A DNA stretch of 54,426 nt from Rhizobium mongolense USDA 1844 (GCF_000419765.1 NZ_ATTQ01000028.1:1-54426), one strand, 5' to 3'; shown: positions 32,339 through 41,367, counted from the first letter of the stretch. Notes: generated by a model from the sequence alone, not told the origin. Numbers and translations are program-made.

Positions 32339-34030
32339 ATGAATCTGTTAAATCAATTAGTTCAGCTCATTAAGAACTTAGGTTCGCTGGGGCGGACACG
32401 CTTGTTGGCGCTCGCTGGCGTTGGCGTTTTTTCAATTGCAATTATCCTGGCTGCTGCCCTTCTCGTCAACAAGCCGGCGCAGGAAACGCTCTATGTCGGC
32501 CTTGACACTCCTGACCTCAACCAGATCAGCATGGCTCTTGCGGAAGCCAATATCGGCTTCCAGGTCGGTTCCGACGGCTCAAGCATTACTGTGCCTGCCG
32601 GCATGACGGGCAAGGCCCGCCTGCTGCTTGCCGAGCGGGGCCTACCGAACAGCGCGAACGCGGGCTATGAACTCTTCGACAATGTCGGTTCACTCGGCCT
32701 CACCTCCTTCATGCAGGAAGTCACACGTGTGCGTGCGCTCGAAGGCGAGATTGGCCGCACCATCCAGTCCATCTCAGGCATCACCGCTGCTCGCGTCCAT
32801 ATCGTTATGCCGGAAGTCGGAAACTTCCGTAAGGCGGAGCAGAAGCCGACAGCCTCCGTCATGATCCGGGCGAGCGCTGCGGCAGGCCGAAGTGCCGCCA
32901 CCTCGATCCGCCACCTCGTCGCCTCGGCCGTGCCGGGGCTTGATGTCGATGACGTGACGATTCTTGATTCCGCCGGCCAGCTGCTCGCATCTGGAGACGA
33001 GGCGAGCAACAGCTCGCTGAACCGCTCGCTGAACATCGTCCAGAACGTCCAGCAGGAAGTCGAATCGAATATCGACAAGGCGCTGGCTCCCTTCCTCGGC
33101 ATGGATAATTTCCGCTCCAGCGTGACCGCCGATCTCAACACGGATGCGCAGCAGATCCAGGAAACCGTCTACGATCCGGAATCAAAGGTGGAGCGCTCCG
33201 TGCGCACGACCAAGGAAGCCTCGCAGTCGCAGCAGAAGCAGTCCGATAACGCAACGACCGTCGAGCAGAACGTTCCGCAGGCCGCCCCCGAGCAAGGTGG
33301 AAGCAATAGCCCGGAATCGCAGGACAAGTCGGACAAGAAGGAAGAGCAGACAAACTACGAGATCAACAGCAAGACGACGGCCACCACTCGCAACAGCTAC
33401 GAGATCGAGAAGCTCTCGATCGCCGTTGTCGTCAACAAGGGCCGTATCGCCCAGATGGTCGGCGAACCTGCCGATCAGGCGAAGATCGATGCTTATCTCG
33501 CCGAGATGCAGAAGATCGTCTCGTCGGCAGCCGGTATCAGTGCTGATCGCGGCGACGTCGTCACGGTGACGGCCATGAACTTCCTCGAGAACCAGCTTCT
33601 CGAAGATGCCGCCGGCGGCGTTCGCGTCCTCGATATGCTGAGCCGCAACCTGGCCGGCATCATCAACTCGCTGGCCTTCCTGGGCGTCGCCTTCGTGGTG
33701 GTCTGGATGGGCGTGCGGCCTCTGGTGCGCAGCATCAGCGGTGGAGGTGCGGGGGTCATCGGCGACACGTCTTCAGAAAGTGTTGGCCTGGAGCTGCCTG
33801 ATTTCGCACCGGCCGGTGGAGCGGCTGCCGGCGGCGCGCTCATGGACGGCTTCGGTTCGGACTTCGGCTTCGACAGCACGGAGGACCTGCTCAGCCTGGG
33901 CGACGACGACGGGAACTTCAACCGCCGCGTCAAGGAAGGCCCGGAGCGGAAGCTCGCGCGAATGGTCGAGATCAACGAGGAACGCGCCGCGAAAATCCTC
34001 AGGAAATGGGCGGTGGACAACGCCGCCTAA
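32339..34030 (+). CDS. fliF: Flagellar MS-ring protein FliF
   Basis: A 563-residue protein that forms the MS ring in the inner membrane. The first membrane helix is at about 20-42 (RLLALAGVGVFSIAIILAAAL), ring-building motifs follow (LLLAERGLPNSANAGYELFD, LEGEIGRTIQSI, ARVHIVMPE), then a low-complexity Gln/Ser/Asp-rich middle (about 280-345), the second helix at about 440-460 and a C-terminal FliG-binding segment (ERKLARMVEINEERAAKILRKW). It is separated from cheT by 110 bp, where there may be a promoter. It ends at a strong terminator, so transcription does not simply continue into visN. Confidence 0.96.
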   Translation: MNLLNQLVQLIKNLGSLGRTRLLALAGVGVFSIAIILAAALLVNKPAQETLYVGLDTPDLNQISMALAEANIGFQVGSDGSSITVPAGMTGKARLLLAERGLPNSANAGYELFDNVGSLGLTSFMQEVTRVRALEGEIGRTIQSISGITAARVHIVMPEVGNFRKAEQKPTASVMIRASAAAGRSAATSIRHLVASAVPGLDVDDVTILDSAGQLLASGDEASNSSLNRSLNIVQNVQQEVESNIDKALAPFLGMDNFRSSVTADLNTDAQQIQETVYDPESKVERSVRTTKEASQSQQKQSDNATTVEQNVPQAAPEQGGSNSPESQDKSDKKEEQTNYEINSKTTATTRNSYEIEKLSIAVVVNKGRIAQMVGEPADQAKIDAYLAEMQKIVSSAAGISADRGDVVTVTAMNFLENQLLEDAAGGVRVLDMLSRNLAGIINSLAFLGVAFVVVWMGVRPLVRSISGGGAGVIGDTSSESVGLELPDFAPAGGAAAGGALMDGFGSDFGFDSTEDLLSLGDDDGNFNRRVKEGPERKLARMVEINEERAAKILRKWAVDNAA

Positions 34031-34033
34031 ACG

Positions 34034-34058
34034 AAAGGCCGGGAGACCGGCCTTTTTT
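34034..34058 (+). terminator. Rho-independent terminator after fliF
   Basis: Nine-bp stem (aaaggccgg / ccggccttt) with a gaga loop, followed by six T residues, starting 3 bp after the fliF stop. It closes the che-fliF transcription unit. Confidence 0.92.
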
Positions 34059-34613
34059 AACGTCTTTATCCGCCCGCTGCCAGATCACGGATTTGTTATC
34101 GGAAGCTGCCGCGCGGGACATTTTTTTCACAAGATTGAAAAGGCGCTCGATTATTTGCAGAACGAGGCGAGAGCGGAAGTTTTCTCCTTGCATAAATAAA
34201 GAGAAATCGCTTGGTAGGAAGACTGTTAGAGCCGAGCATTTTCTCTGTAAATAAATATTCATATGCGACGCGCCGCAGCGGCGGATTTTTCTCGCTACTC
34301 GATTAATGTTAGCTATGTTTAAAGTATATATGAATTGTGGCGCAGAATTACTTATATGGTGACTCGCCAGAAAGGAGCGGTGTATTGCGATATTGAGAGA
34401 ATCACCATAGGTTCCAACCATCTAATCGAGCGATGTCTGAGCGCGAATCACGCGCACGGAAAGCGGCAAGAGTAAATCCCAAGAACTCGGATATGGTAGT
34501 TTCTATCGTCTGACTTACCCTTGGGTGATTCGTTTAGTCATTGCCGCAGGCCGCGTCGGCCCTGCGCAGACAATGCCTTGCAGGATCGGGCACTCAGCCG
34601 CGGGACGTTGCCT
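34059..34613. promoter_or_regulatory. AT-rich leader of visNR
   Basis: About 555 bp between the fliF terminator and visN without a credible gene. Its central part (34,100-34,420) is AT-rich, similar in character to the leader of the polysaccharide operon. It must contain the visN promoter, the top of the flagellar hierarchy. I could not pick out a convincing -35/-10 pair by eye. Confidence 0.5.
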
Positions 34614-35354
34614 ATGGATATGCACATACTGCTTAAGGGCGAAAATCAGGCCGCGAACTTCGTCGGTCTCCAGGCCGTCAATCTTTGCTCTCGCGAGGAG
34701 CTCATTGGGCAGCTCAGCGAAATTGCCGCCAGCGGGAGGTTGCAGGTCGCGCTTCGCACCCTGACGGACTACGTTGGAGCGTCGCATTACCTGCTTTCGC
34801 GATCCGACCTCATCCAGGAGGCTGGCCTCGATTTCATCGTGTCCTCGGACTGGCCGTTCGATCTCGTGAAGGACCTGGCGACGTCACTGACAAGCAGTTA
34901 TGCACGCACGACCGAGCTGGAAAAGTGCATGCAGCTCTTCCAGCCAAATTTTGCTCTTCTGCCCGACAATGCCGACGTGCCGGATGGCGCCAGCCGCCAG
35001 TATTGTTCCTTGACGTTAAATGTCGGCCGTTCGCGGCTGTCGCTGATGTTCCTCTTCGATGACGGCTTCATCCTGTCACCGGAGCGGCTGAGGGACGTGG
35101 GACTCCTTGCAAGTTATCTGGCAAGTTCGCTCCGGTGCGGGGGCGCCCGGGCGGAGCGCGATTTTGAGCTGACGGAGCGGGAGCTCGAATGTCTCTTCTG
35201 GATCGCCGAGGGCAAAACCAGCGATGAGATCGCGATGATCCTGGGCATCTCCCGCAATACGATCAACAACTACATTACGAGCGTCATGCGAAAGACGGCG
35301 ACCAAAACTCGCTCCGAGGCCATAGCGTTTGCGGTGAGAAATAATCTCGTCTAA
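34614..35354 (+). CDS. visN: Flagellar master regulator VisN (LuxR family)
   Basis: A 246-residue LuxR-type regulator. The C-terminal helix-turn-helix is clear (LTERELECLFWIAEGKTSDE, then ILGISRNTINNYITSVMRK). The N-terminal ligand-type domain lacks an obvious acyl-homoserine-lactone signature. In S. meliloti VisN and VisR act together as a heterodimer-like master activator of the flagellar, motility and chemotaxis genes, via the OmpR-type regulator Rem. The start was placed at ATG 34614 with GGGA 8 bp upstream; the frame extends further upstream but would include an Arg/Cys-rich leader with no counterpart in the family. visR begins 9 bp after the stop. Confidence 0.93.
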   Translation: MDMHILLKGENQAANFVGLQAVNLCSREELIGQLSEIAASGRLQVALRTLTDYVGASHYLLSRSDLIQEAGLDFIVSSDWPFDLVKDLATSLTSSYARTTELEKCMQLFQPNFALLPDNADVPDGASRQYCSLTLNVGRSRLSLMFLFDDGFILSPERLRDVGLLASYLASSLRCGGARAERDFELTERELECLFWIAEGKTSDEIAMILGISRNTINNYITSVMRKTATKTRSEAIAFAVRNNLV

Positions 35355-35363
35355 GGGGAAGTT

Positions 35364-36113
35364 ATGGGGCATTCGTCAAGCAGGGCGATGGGTAGTACGG
35401 AACACATACGCAGCGTGCGCCTGAACAGGATAAGCAGCCGCTCCGACCTCTTCCCGCGGCTGGTCGCGATGCAGAAGCTGGCGGATGCCCAGAATTTTGC
35501 AGTCTACCGGATGAGCGGCTCAGGTCTGCCGGCGAAGCAGCGTCTGGTCTGCGAACTCGAGAACTGGGGACCTTCGGCAGCGGCGGCCGCAAGCAAGGCC
35601 CTTGTGGACGCTTATGGCGATGCGCTGCTGGACCATATCGAGAAATCCCTTTTGCCTCTGTCCTGGGCCGGCGCACATGATCGCGCCGCGCCCGGCTCAG
35701 CCGATTTCGCGCCGTTCATGGCGCGGCTGAAGGATGGCATTCTGCTATTTTCAGGCCTCGCTTTTCCCGTGCGGCTCGGTGCTGCAGGAAATGGCTTCGT
35801 CGTCTTCACCGGCGATTATCTTGATCCCGGCGGTGACATGATCGTAGAGCTTCATGGCCGTAGCTGCCAAATCATGATGGATCTGCTCTCGCTGGACGAA
35901 CGCCGCGCGGCGGCGGCGGAAGCGTTGAGCGAGCGCGAGATCGCTTGCCTGCAGCTTGCCGGCGACGGACGCATCAGCGAAGAGATAGCTGACAAGCTCG
36001 GGCTCTCGGTTCATACGGTGAATGCTTACCTCGGCTCGGCGACGATCAAGCTGGATTCGGTCAATCGCATCCAGGCAATCGCCAAGGCCATTCGCCTCGG
36101 CTACATCAGCTGA
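35364..36113 (+). CDS. visR: Flagellar master regulator VisR (LuxR family)
   Basis: A 249-residue LuxR-type partner of VisN. The C-terminal helix-turn-helix is LSEREIACLQLAGDGRISEE followed by LGLSVHTVNAYLGSATIKL. The N-terminal 180 residues form a second VisN-like ligand domain. The start has an excellent ribosome site (AAGGGGAA) 5 bp upstream. visN and visR form one operon; a moderate terminator follows at 36117. The downstream gene is convergent. Confidence 0.94.
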   Translation: MGHSSSRAMGSTEHIRSVRLNRISSRSDLFPRLVAMQKLADAQNFAVYRMSGSGLPAKQRLVCELENWGPSAAAAASKALVDAYGDALLDHIEKSLLPLSWAGAHDRAAPGSADFAPFMARLKDGILLFSGLAFPVRLGAAGNGFVVFTGDYLDPGGDMIVELHGRSCQIMMDLLSLDERRAAAAEALSEREIACLQLAGDGRISEEIADKLGLSVHTVNAYLGSATIKLDSVNRIQAIAKAIRLGYIS

Positions 36114-36116
36114 CAC

Positions 36117-36147
36117 GCCCGGCGCGGGCGGACCGGCCGGGCTCTTT
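36117..36147 (+). terminator. Probable terminator of visNR
   Basis: Seven-bp GC stem (gcccggc / gccgggc) with a 12-base GC-rich loop, followed by tctttat, directly after the visR stop. Confidence 0.55.
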
Positions 36148-36170
36148 ATGCCTGATGTTGGAATGATCGA

Positions 36171-36611
36171 TCAGCCGGCTAGCGCCTGCAGCGGCCGGGT
36201 ATTGAACCGGCTTTCGCGCAGGCTGCGTTCGAAAAAGGCCGTGTTCACGTCTGGATCGGTGGACGGTTCATGGAAGGCGATGTGATTGATCTCGACGCCG
36301 GCATGCTCCTCCGCCAGGGTCAGTTGCGCGTAGACCGTCACGCCGTGCGGCTTGATCTCGAGATCGAGGACGACCTCCGGCTTGCCGCCCCATTCCAGCG
36401 TGTAATTGCCTCCAAGGCCGAAATTGACCGTGCCGGGATGAAAGAAGAGCTCCGCAGCCGAGGCCACCAGATCGGCGATGCTGCCGTAATACTCGAAGCG
36501 CAGCAGCGAAATCAGATCCGAAGCGTCGAGAAGCCGAAGCTCGGTCGCAACCGGGCTGATGGCTTCGGCAAGAATTCTTTCACGCTGAGAAGAGTAGGGG
36601 CATTTCTTCAT
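36171..36611 (-). CDS. Conserved hypothetical protein of the flagellar cluster
   Basis: A 146-residue soluble protein of unknown function, last gene of the minus-strand motA-to-flhB unit, starting 5 bp after the flhB stop. There is no signal peptide or membrane helix. The middle has a hydrophobic, Gly-rich beta stretch (TVNFGLGGNYTLEWGG), and the rest alternates short helices and strands. I do not recognise a domain. Its tight coupling to flhB suggests a role in flagellar export or assembly, or in a motility-linked process; that is inference from position only. Confidence 0.8.
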   Translation of the reverse strand: MKKCPYSSQRERILAEAISPVATELRLLDASDLISLLRFEYYGSIADLVASAAELFFHPGTVNFGLGGNYTLEWGGKPEVVLDLEIKPHGVTVYAQLTLAEEHAGVEINHIAFHEPSTDPDVNTAFFERSLRESRFNTRPLQALAG

Positions 36612-36616
36612 TCGGC

Positions 36617-37696
36617 TTATCTTACCCGTTTGTTCCTGGCGTCGGCGGCGTAAACCCGGTGAATGAGCTCTGCCACTGCCTTGTAGAATACTGACGGGAT
36701 GACACTATCGATCGAGACTTGCGCAAACATGGAGCGTGCAAGGGGCGGATCTTCGAAAACCGGAATTCCGTTCTTTTCGGCTATCTCTCTGATTTTCAAC
36801 GCAATGAGGTCCTGACCCTTGGCGAGAACCACTGGCGCATCGTTTTCTTCGCGCACGTAGCGCAGGGCCACGGCATAGTGCGTCGGGTTGGCGATGACGA
36901 GCGTGGCGCGATCGACATTGGCAATCATGCGGCGGCGGGCACGGTCTCGCATCAGCGAGCGCTGGCGGCCCTTCACGAAGGGGTCGCCCTGAGCCTGCTT
37001 GTTTTCTTCCTTTACTTCATGCCGCGTCATCTTGAGTTCGGTGAACCAGTGATGCCGCGACCAGAAGAAGTCCGCGATCGCAACGACGGCTGTCGCGAAA
37101 AGCACGACCAGCACGATCTTGCGCATGATCGTCATCGTCCGGTCGAAGAAGGTTTGCGGGTCGGAGAACATCGCATCGATCGCGTTGAAATATTCGCTCT
37201 TCAGCACGAAGAACACGATCACGCCGACGATCAGGATCTTGAAAAGCGATTTGCCGAATTCGATCAGGCCGGGCAGGCTGAACATGCGCGAAAAGCCCTT
37301 GGCCGGCGAGATGCGCGACAGCTGCGGACGGATGCGTTCGAGAACCGGAGTGGGCAAATTCTGGCTTATGGATGCTACGACGCCGAAGATCATGAACAGC
37401 AGCATGGCCGGCGTGAGAAGCACGGCGCTCACCCAACCGAGATGAACGAAGAGTGACATCGCGTCCGGCCCGGTCTCGATCTTCCACTGGTCCGGCTGCT
37501 CGAAGATGTCGCGAAGCGATTCGCTGACCCGGCTGATGCCGTCGGGCAGATAGAATGTCAGATAGATGAAGGTCGCAAGAACGGTGGCAAAGATGGGCAC
37601 TTCGCGTGAGAAGGGCGTATTGCCTTTCTCGGCCGCGTCGGCCTGCTTTTTCGCTGTCGGGGCTTCTGTTTTGCTGTCCTTGTCTTCATCAGCCAA
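36617..37696 (-). CDS. flhB: Flagellar export switch protein FlhB
   Basis: A 359-residue component of the flagellar type III export gate. An N-terminal charged segment (DKDSKTEAPTAKKQADAAEK) precedes four membrane helices (about 30-215). The cytoplasmic domain contains the self-cleavage site NPTH (ATLVIANPTHYAVALRY) that switches export from rod/hook to filament substrates. The start is a TTG at 37696 with a GGAGGG ribosome site, 8 bp away, that lies in the 3' arm of a strong hairpin (see regulatory feature). The stop is 5 bp from the next gene, and fliG lies 129 bp upstream. Confidence 0.94.
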   Translation of the reverse strand: MADEDKDSKTEAPTAKKQADAAEKGNTPFSREVPIFATVLATFIYLTFYLPDGISRVSESLRDIFEQPDQWKIETGPDAMSLFVHLGWVSAVLLTPAMLLFMIFGVVASISQNLPTPVLERIRPQLSRISPAKGFSRMFSLPGLIEFGKSLFKILIVGVIVFFVLKSEYFNAIDAMFSDPQTFFDRTMTIMRKIVLVVLFATAVVAIADFFWSRHHWFTELKMTRHEVKEENKQAQGDPFVKGRQRSLMRDRARRRMIANVDRATLVIANPTHYAVALRYVREENDAPVVLAKGQDLIALKIREIAEKNGIPVFEDPPLARSMFAQVSIDSVIPSVFYKAVAELIHRVYAADARNKRVR

Positions 37697-37700
37697 GTTC

Positions 37701-37728
37701 GCGGCCCTCCATCAATGGAAAGGGCCGC
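37701..37728 (-). promoter_or_regulatory. Hairpin burying the flhB ribosome binding site
   Basis: An 8-bp perfect stem (gcggccct / agggccgc on the minus strand) around a 12-base interior that can form a further short pairing (cca / tgg). The flhB ribosome site GGAGGG straddles the 3' arm, and the TTG start lies five bases beyond it. An ATG inside the loop opens a 7-codon frame that ends just past the flhB start. The element could limit or couple FlhB translation. Confidence 0.65.
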
Positions 37729-37825
37729 AGCAAGGCGCGGCCCGTTCCGAAAAGCGTAGTCTCGTGGTGCATCGCGATCAACGCCGTGAGCGGCCTCTCT
37801 TCGGGTTGTCAACAGAAGCAGAAGC

Positions 37826-38866
37826 TTAGGCAGCTGCCGGCGCTTCGCCCTCCGTCTCCTTGAGCTGGATCTGGCCGGAATTTGCCAGACGAATCGCTTC
37901 CTGGGCGACAGCGCGCCGCGCAATGGCGATCTCGCGCGGATTGATGCCGACAGTGCCGCTTTGCAGGTCCGATTCGATCATTCGTCGCTGGCGCGGGCTG
38001 ATCGACGAGAGAACGGCTTCGCGGATTTCGGCCGACGCGCCGCGCAAAGCCATGGTAAGAATGTCGGCGGAGATATCGTTGAGCAGCATGACACGGCTGC
38101 GCTGCGGCATGAACAGAATGTCGTCGAAGAGGAAGATCTTCGGGCGAACCTTGTTGACGGATTCGCGGCTGATCGATTCCAGCGAAGTTAGCAAGGTATC
38201 GACCTGCGGCTTGTCCATCTCGTTCATGAGTTCGGCGACCTTGTTCGAGCCGATCGAATTCTTCTCGGCCTCGACCTCGGCCAGCAGCGTCATCACCTGC
38301 TTTTCGATGATCTGCGCGACCTTGGGGCTGACGGATTTCAGGTTCACGGTACGGTTCATGATGTCCGCGCGGCGGCTGTCCGGAAGCTGCATCAGCACCT
38401 TGGCGCCGAAGGAAGACGGCATCATCGAAAGGATATAGGCGACGGTCTGCGGATGTTCGCGCACCAGGAACTTGCCGATGAAGGCCGGATCGCCCTCGCC
38501 GAGACGATCCCAGATTGAGGTTTCGTATGCCTGGAACGCGGTGCGGCGGCCAAGCAGGCTGTCTACCTCGTCCGGTGTCAGGCCCTCCTCGAGAATGCTC
38601 TCGATGGCCTTGGCATTGTCCATAAGGCCGGCGCCTTCGGTGAAGAGATCTTCGAATTCGGCTACCAGGCCAAGAAGCTCATCCGGCGGAATGGCCCGCA
38701 GAGCCTGTGCGGAGGAAATAATCGTCTGCAACTCGGCCTGGGTGAAATACTTCAATAGCCGGCCTGCGACACCCTTCCCCATAGCGAGGAGTACAGCCGC
38801 TGCCTTTTCAGCCTGGGTCAACGGTTTCCCGGCAAGTGCGCCGCCGAAATCGTCAAAGTCCATCAT
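37826..38866 (-). CDS. fliG: Flagellar motor switch protein FliG
   Basis: A 346-residue C-ring protein that couples the stator to the rotor. The N-terminal FliF-binding domain, the middle domain with the EHPQTVAYILS motif (the EHPQ site that binds FliM) and the C-terminal torque domain with charged residues near DDILFMPQRSRVMLL are all visible. The start is the first of two adjacent ATG codons (MMDFDDFGG), with GGAGAGG upstream. It is transcribed with fliN (28 bp upstream) and flhB. The C-terminus is extended by about 15 residues (LKETEGEAPAAA). Confidence 0.95.
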   Translation of the reverse strand: MMDFDDFGGALAGKPLTQAEKAAAVLLAMGKGVAGRLLKYFTQAELQTIISSAQALRAIPPDELLGLVAEFEDLFTEGAGLMDNAKAIESILEEGLTPDEVDSLLGRRTAFQAYETSIWDRLGEGDPAFIGKFLVREHPQTVAYILSMMPSSFGAKVLMQLPDSRRADIMNRTVNLKSVSPKVAQIIEKQVMTLLAEVEAEKNSIGSNKVAELMNEMDKPQVDTLLTSLESISRESVNKVRPKIFLFDDILFMPQRSRVMLLNDISADILTMALRGASAEIREAVLSSISPRQRRMIESDLQSGTVGINPREIAIARRAVAQEAIRLANSGQIQLKETEGEAPAAA

Positions 38867-38894
38867 GGTCTAACCTCTCCGCCCCTAACCGGGG

Positions 38895-39482
38895 TCAGGC
38901 TTTTCTTGTGCTCAAAACTTCTATCAGTTTAACGCCGAAGCGGGTGTCGTCATTCTCCAGGACGGTGATTTCGCCACGTGCGATCTTGCGGCCGTTCACC
39001 ATGATTTCAACCGGCTCGCCGATCTTCTTGTCGAGGGCGATGGTCGCGCCTTCGTTGAGATTCATCAGGCCGGAAACCTGCATGCGGCTGCTGCCGAGCA
39101 TGATCTGGACGTCGATCGGAATGTCCATGATCAGTTCGAAGTTCGAAGACAGCGCGCTGCCGAGCGGTGCCGGTTCGGCGCTCGCCGCGGACAAACCGGT
39201 ATCACCGAAATCCGAAGAGCCGCCAAAGTCGCCGCCGCCGAAATCGCTGCTGTCGAACGATGTCTCGGCCGCGCCATCGCTGCCGAAATCACCGAAGGCC
39301 GACAAATCGGTGCCGGTTCCGGCGCCGAATGCATCGGCTTCTTCGCCCAGCTCCGCAAGCCCGCCGTCCGAATCCTGTTTCAGAACCCCGCGGAGATCAT
39401 CGATCGCCTGGTCGAGGTCAGCTTCGTTGCCCGGAAGCTCCAGTGACAGATCGTCGTTCTGCTGTGTTTTCTTCGTAGCCAT
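38895..39482 (-). CDS. fliN: Flagellar motor switch protein FliN
   Basis: A 195-residue C-ring protein. The C-terminal 80 residues are the SpoA/FliN fold (IMDIPIDVQIMLGSSRMQV, GATIALDKKIGEPVEIMVNG). The N-terminal 100 residues are an acidic, Gly/Ser/Asp-rich extension with repeated DFG units (DSSDFGGGDFGGSSDFGD), longer than in enteric FliN (about 137 residues in total). The gene follows fliM by 64 bp. Confidence 0.93.
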   Translation of the reverse strand: MATKKTQQNDDLSLELPGNEADLDQAIDDLRGVLKQDSDGGLAELGEEADAFGAGTGTDLSAFGDFGSDGAAETSFDSSDFGGGDFGGSSDFGDTGLSAASAEPAPLGSALSSNFELIMDIPIDVQIMLGSSRMQVSGLMNLNEGATIALDKKIGEPVEIMVNGRKIARGEITVLENDDTRFGVKLIEVLSTRKA

Positions 39483-39546
39483 GAAATCACTATTCCAGTT
39501 GAAACTTGCCTCAAACTGCCGTCGCAGCTGGGGGGAGGGGAACCGA

Positions 39547-40488
39547 TTAATTCATTAAATGACGGATGAGCTCGTCGTCGGAGCTGATCGTATCTTTGAC
39601 CCGGACAGTATAATTTTCGCCGGAACGCCCGAACTCGCACACATACAATTCCTTGCTGTTGGCACTGACCTCGACACGGACGTCGCCAGTGTCGCGGAAC
39701 GGAATGACATCGCCCGGCGCGAGCTTGGAGATGGTGCGCAGCGTCAGATCCTGAAGGCGGATTTTCGCGTCGAGCGTCACATGCGAACGGTGGACCTGTT
39801 CGGTGAGCTGTTCGGTCCACTGCGTGGACTTGGTGGACTGGTTCGTTGCCTTCGGTGCGGAAATCTGCGTCTTCAGCAGCGGACCCTGGGGGACGATCAC
39901 CGAGAACTCGGACGTGATGCCCGAAAGCGCGATTGACATGTTGATGGCCGAGGCGAATTCGTCCGGCGAATCGCTGGAGGCATGGGCGCGGAATTCGTGC
40001 GGATGCGGCGGCTCAAGGTTCGGTTCGAAACCGCCCGGTGCATTGACGGCGGAACGGAAGACATTGGCGATCTTCTCGAAAACCATGACCGCAAGTTCAA
40101 GTTCGATGACCGAAAGCGACCTATCGGCCGGCTGCTCGATCGTATCGGACGCAGCCCCAAGCAGGTTTTCCATCAGTGTGATGACGAAGCTGTTGCCGCA
40201 GGCAAAGGTGATATTCTGCGACCAGTTGCGCAACGTCGCCTCGACGAGGGTCACGTTGGTGTCGAGGTCGGCAATCAGATCGTTCTTGTAGCCGGAACTG
40301 CAGCCGAGATAGGCGACGGCGATGTCTAGCCCGGTTTCGCTCTTGAAGATATCCGGCAGGAATTCGCCATAGACCTCCGACAATGAAGCGCAGAGCTTTT
40401 CTATGGTCGCCCGGTCGCCGAGGCGTCCCGTCAGCTTCGCAAGAAGGACCGGATCCATTGCCGGCCGTTGAGGGGAAAGGTTGCTCAT
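39547..40488 (-). CDS. fliM: Flagellar motor switch protein FliM
   Basis: A 313-residue C-ring protein. The middle CheC-like domain includes ITFACGNSFVITLMENLLG, and the C-terminal SpoA domain ends with APGDVIPFRDTGDVRVEV. The usual N-terminal CheY-binding peptide (LSQxEIDALL) is not present; the protein begins MSNLSPQRPAMDPVLLAKL. The gene starts 6 bp after the motA stop and is probably translated together with it. Identity rests on order (motA-fliM-fliN-fliG), length and the two domains. Confidence 0.92.
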   Translation of the reverse strand: MSNLSPQRPAMDPVLLAKLTGRLGDRATIEKLCASLSEVYGEFLPDIFKSETGLDIAVAYLGCSSGYKNDLIADLDTNVTLVEATLRNWSQNITFACGNSFVITLMENLLGAASDTIEQPADRSLSVIELELAVMVFEKIANVFRSAVNAPGGFEPNLEPPHPHEFRAHASSDSPDEFASAINMSIALSGITSEFSVIVPQGPLLKTQISAPKATNQSTKSTQWTEQLTEQVHRSHVTLDAKIRLQDLTLRTISKLAPGDVIPFRDTGDVRVEVSANSKELYVCEFGRSGENYTVRVKDTISSDDELIRHLMN

Positions 40489-40494
40489 GGTCGT

Positions 40495-41367
40495 TTAGGC
40501 CGCCTTGTTCTCGCCACCCGGGTTCATCATTTCCTGTTCGACCGCGTCGATTGATGGGCGCTCGTAAGCAGAAATCGTCTTGCGCCCGTATTCGAGGGCC
40601 ACCTGCGGTACGGAGCCGTTCATGTAGGCAAGCAAGGTCTGCTTCACGATGACATAGAGGCGATGCTGCTTCGTGCGCACGACCTTGATCTGGGAGACGA
40701 GCGGCGAGCAGAGGCAATAAGACAGCAGAATGCCGAGGAAGGTGCCGACGAGCGCCGAACCGATCAGGTGGCCGAGGACTTCCGGCGAATCGTTGATGTG
40801 CGCCATGGCCTTGATGACGCCGAGAACGGCGGCAACGATACCGATCGCGGGGAAAGCGTCGCCCATGATCTGGATGGCGTGATAGGGCTTCATCTTGTCG
40901 TGCAGGATCGTATTGATCTCTTCGTCCATCAGAGCCTCGATCTCATGCGAGCGGGCATTGCCGATAATGATCAAGCGGACGTAGTCGCAGATGAATGCCG
41001 TCAATTCCTTGTTCTTCAGGATCGTCGGAGCTGACAGGAAGATCGAGGATTCGGCCGGATTGTCGATATGCGCCTCGATCTCGTTGCGTGATTTCGTGCG
41101 CAGGTCGCGCATCAGCGAATAGAGGACACCCAGCGTATCGAGGTAATTCCGCTCCTTGGGCACCGTATGCTTGAAGGCTTCACCGAGTGCCTTTCCAGAA
41201 TCCTTCACCACCTTCATCGGGTTAGCCATGATGAAGCTGCCCAGGCCGGCGCCGCCGATGATGACGAGTTCGAAAGGCTGCCAGAGTGCGCCGACATGGC
41301 CACCCATCGCCATGAAGCTGCCAACGATGCAGCCGCAGGTAATCACAAATCCGATAATGATATTCAT
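40495..41367 (-). CDS. motA: Flagellar stator protein MotA
   Basis: A 290-residue inner-membrane stator subunit with four membrane helices. The first is MNIIIGFVITCGCIVGSFM; the pore helices include IQIMGDAFPAIGIVAAVLGV and GSALVGTFLGILLSYCLCSP. The cytoplasmic loop with the charged residues that touch FliG spans about 65-155. MotA and MotB make the proton channel that drives rotation; MotB is not in this window. The ATG at 41367 was chosen because the first membrane helix starts there; the open frame upstream is in the divergent promoter region shared with flgF. Confidence 0.95.
   Translation of the reverse strand: MNIIIGFVITCGCIVGSFMAMGGHVGALWQPFELVIIGGAGLGSFIMANPMKVVKDSGKALGEAFKHTVPKERNYLDTLGVLYSLMRDLRTKSRNEIEAHIDNPAESSIFLSAPTILKNKELTAFICDYVRLIIIGNARSHEIEALMDEEINTILHDKMKPYHAIQIMGDAFPAIGIVAAVLGVIKAMAHINDSPEVLGHLIGSALVGTFLGILLSYCLCSPLVSQIKVVRTKQHRLYVIVKQTLLAYMNGSVPQVALEYGRKTISAYERPSIDAVEQEMMNPGGENKAA

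Noticed and set aside
33999..34421. 140-residue minus-strand frame after fliF
   Set aside because: It runs through the fliF terminator and AT-rich leader, has no good ribosome site, and shows no family features.
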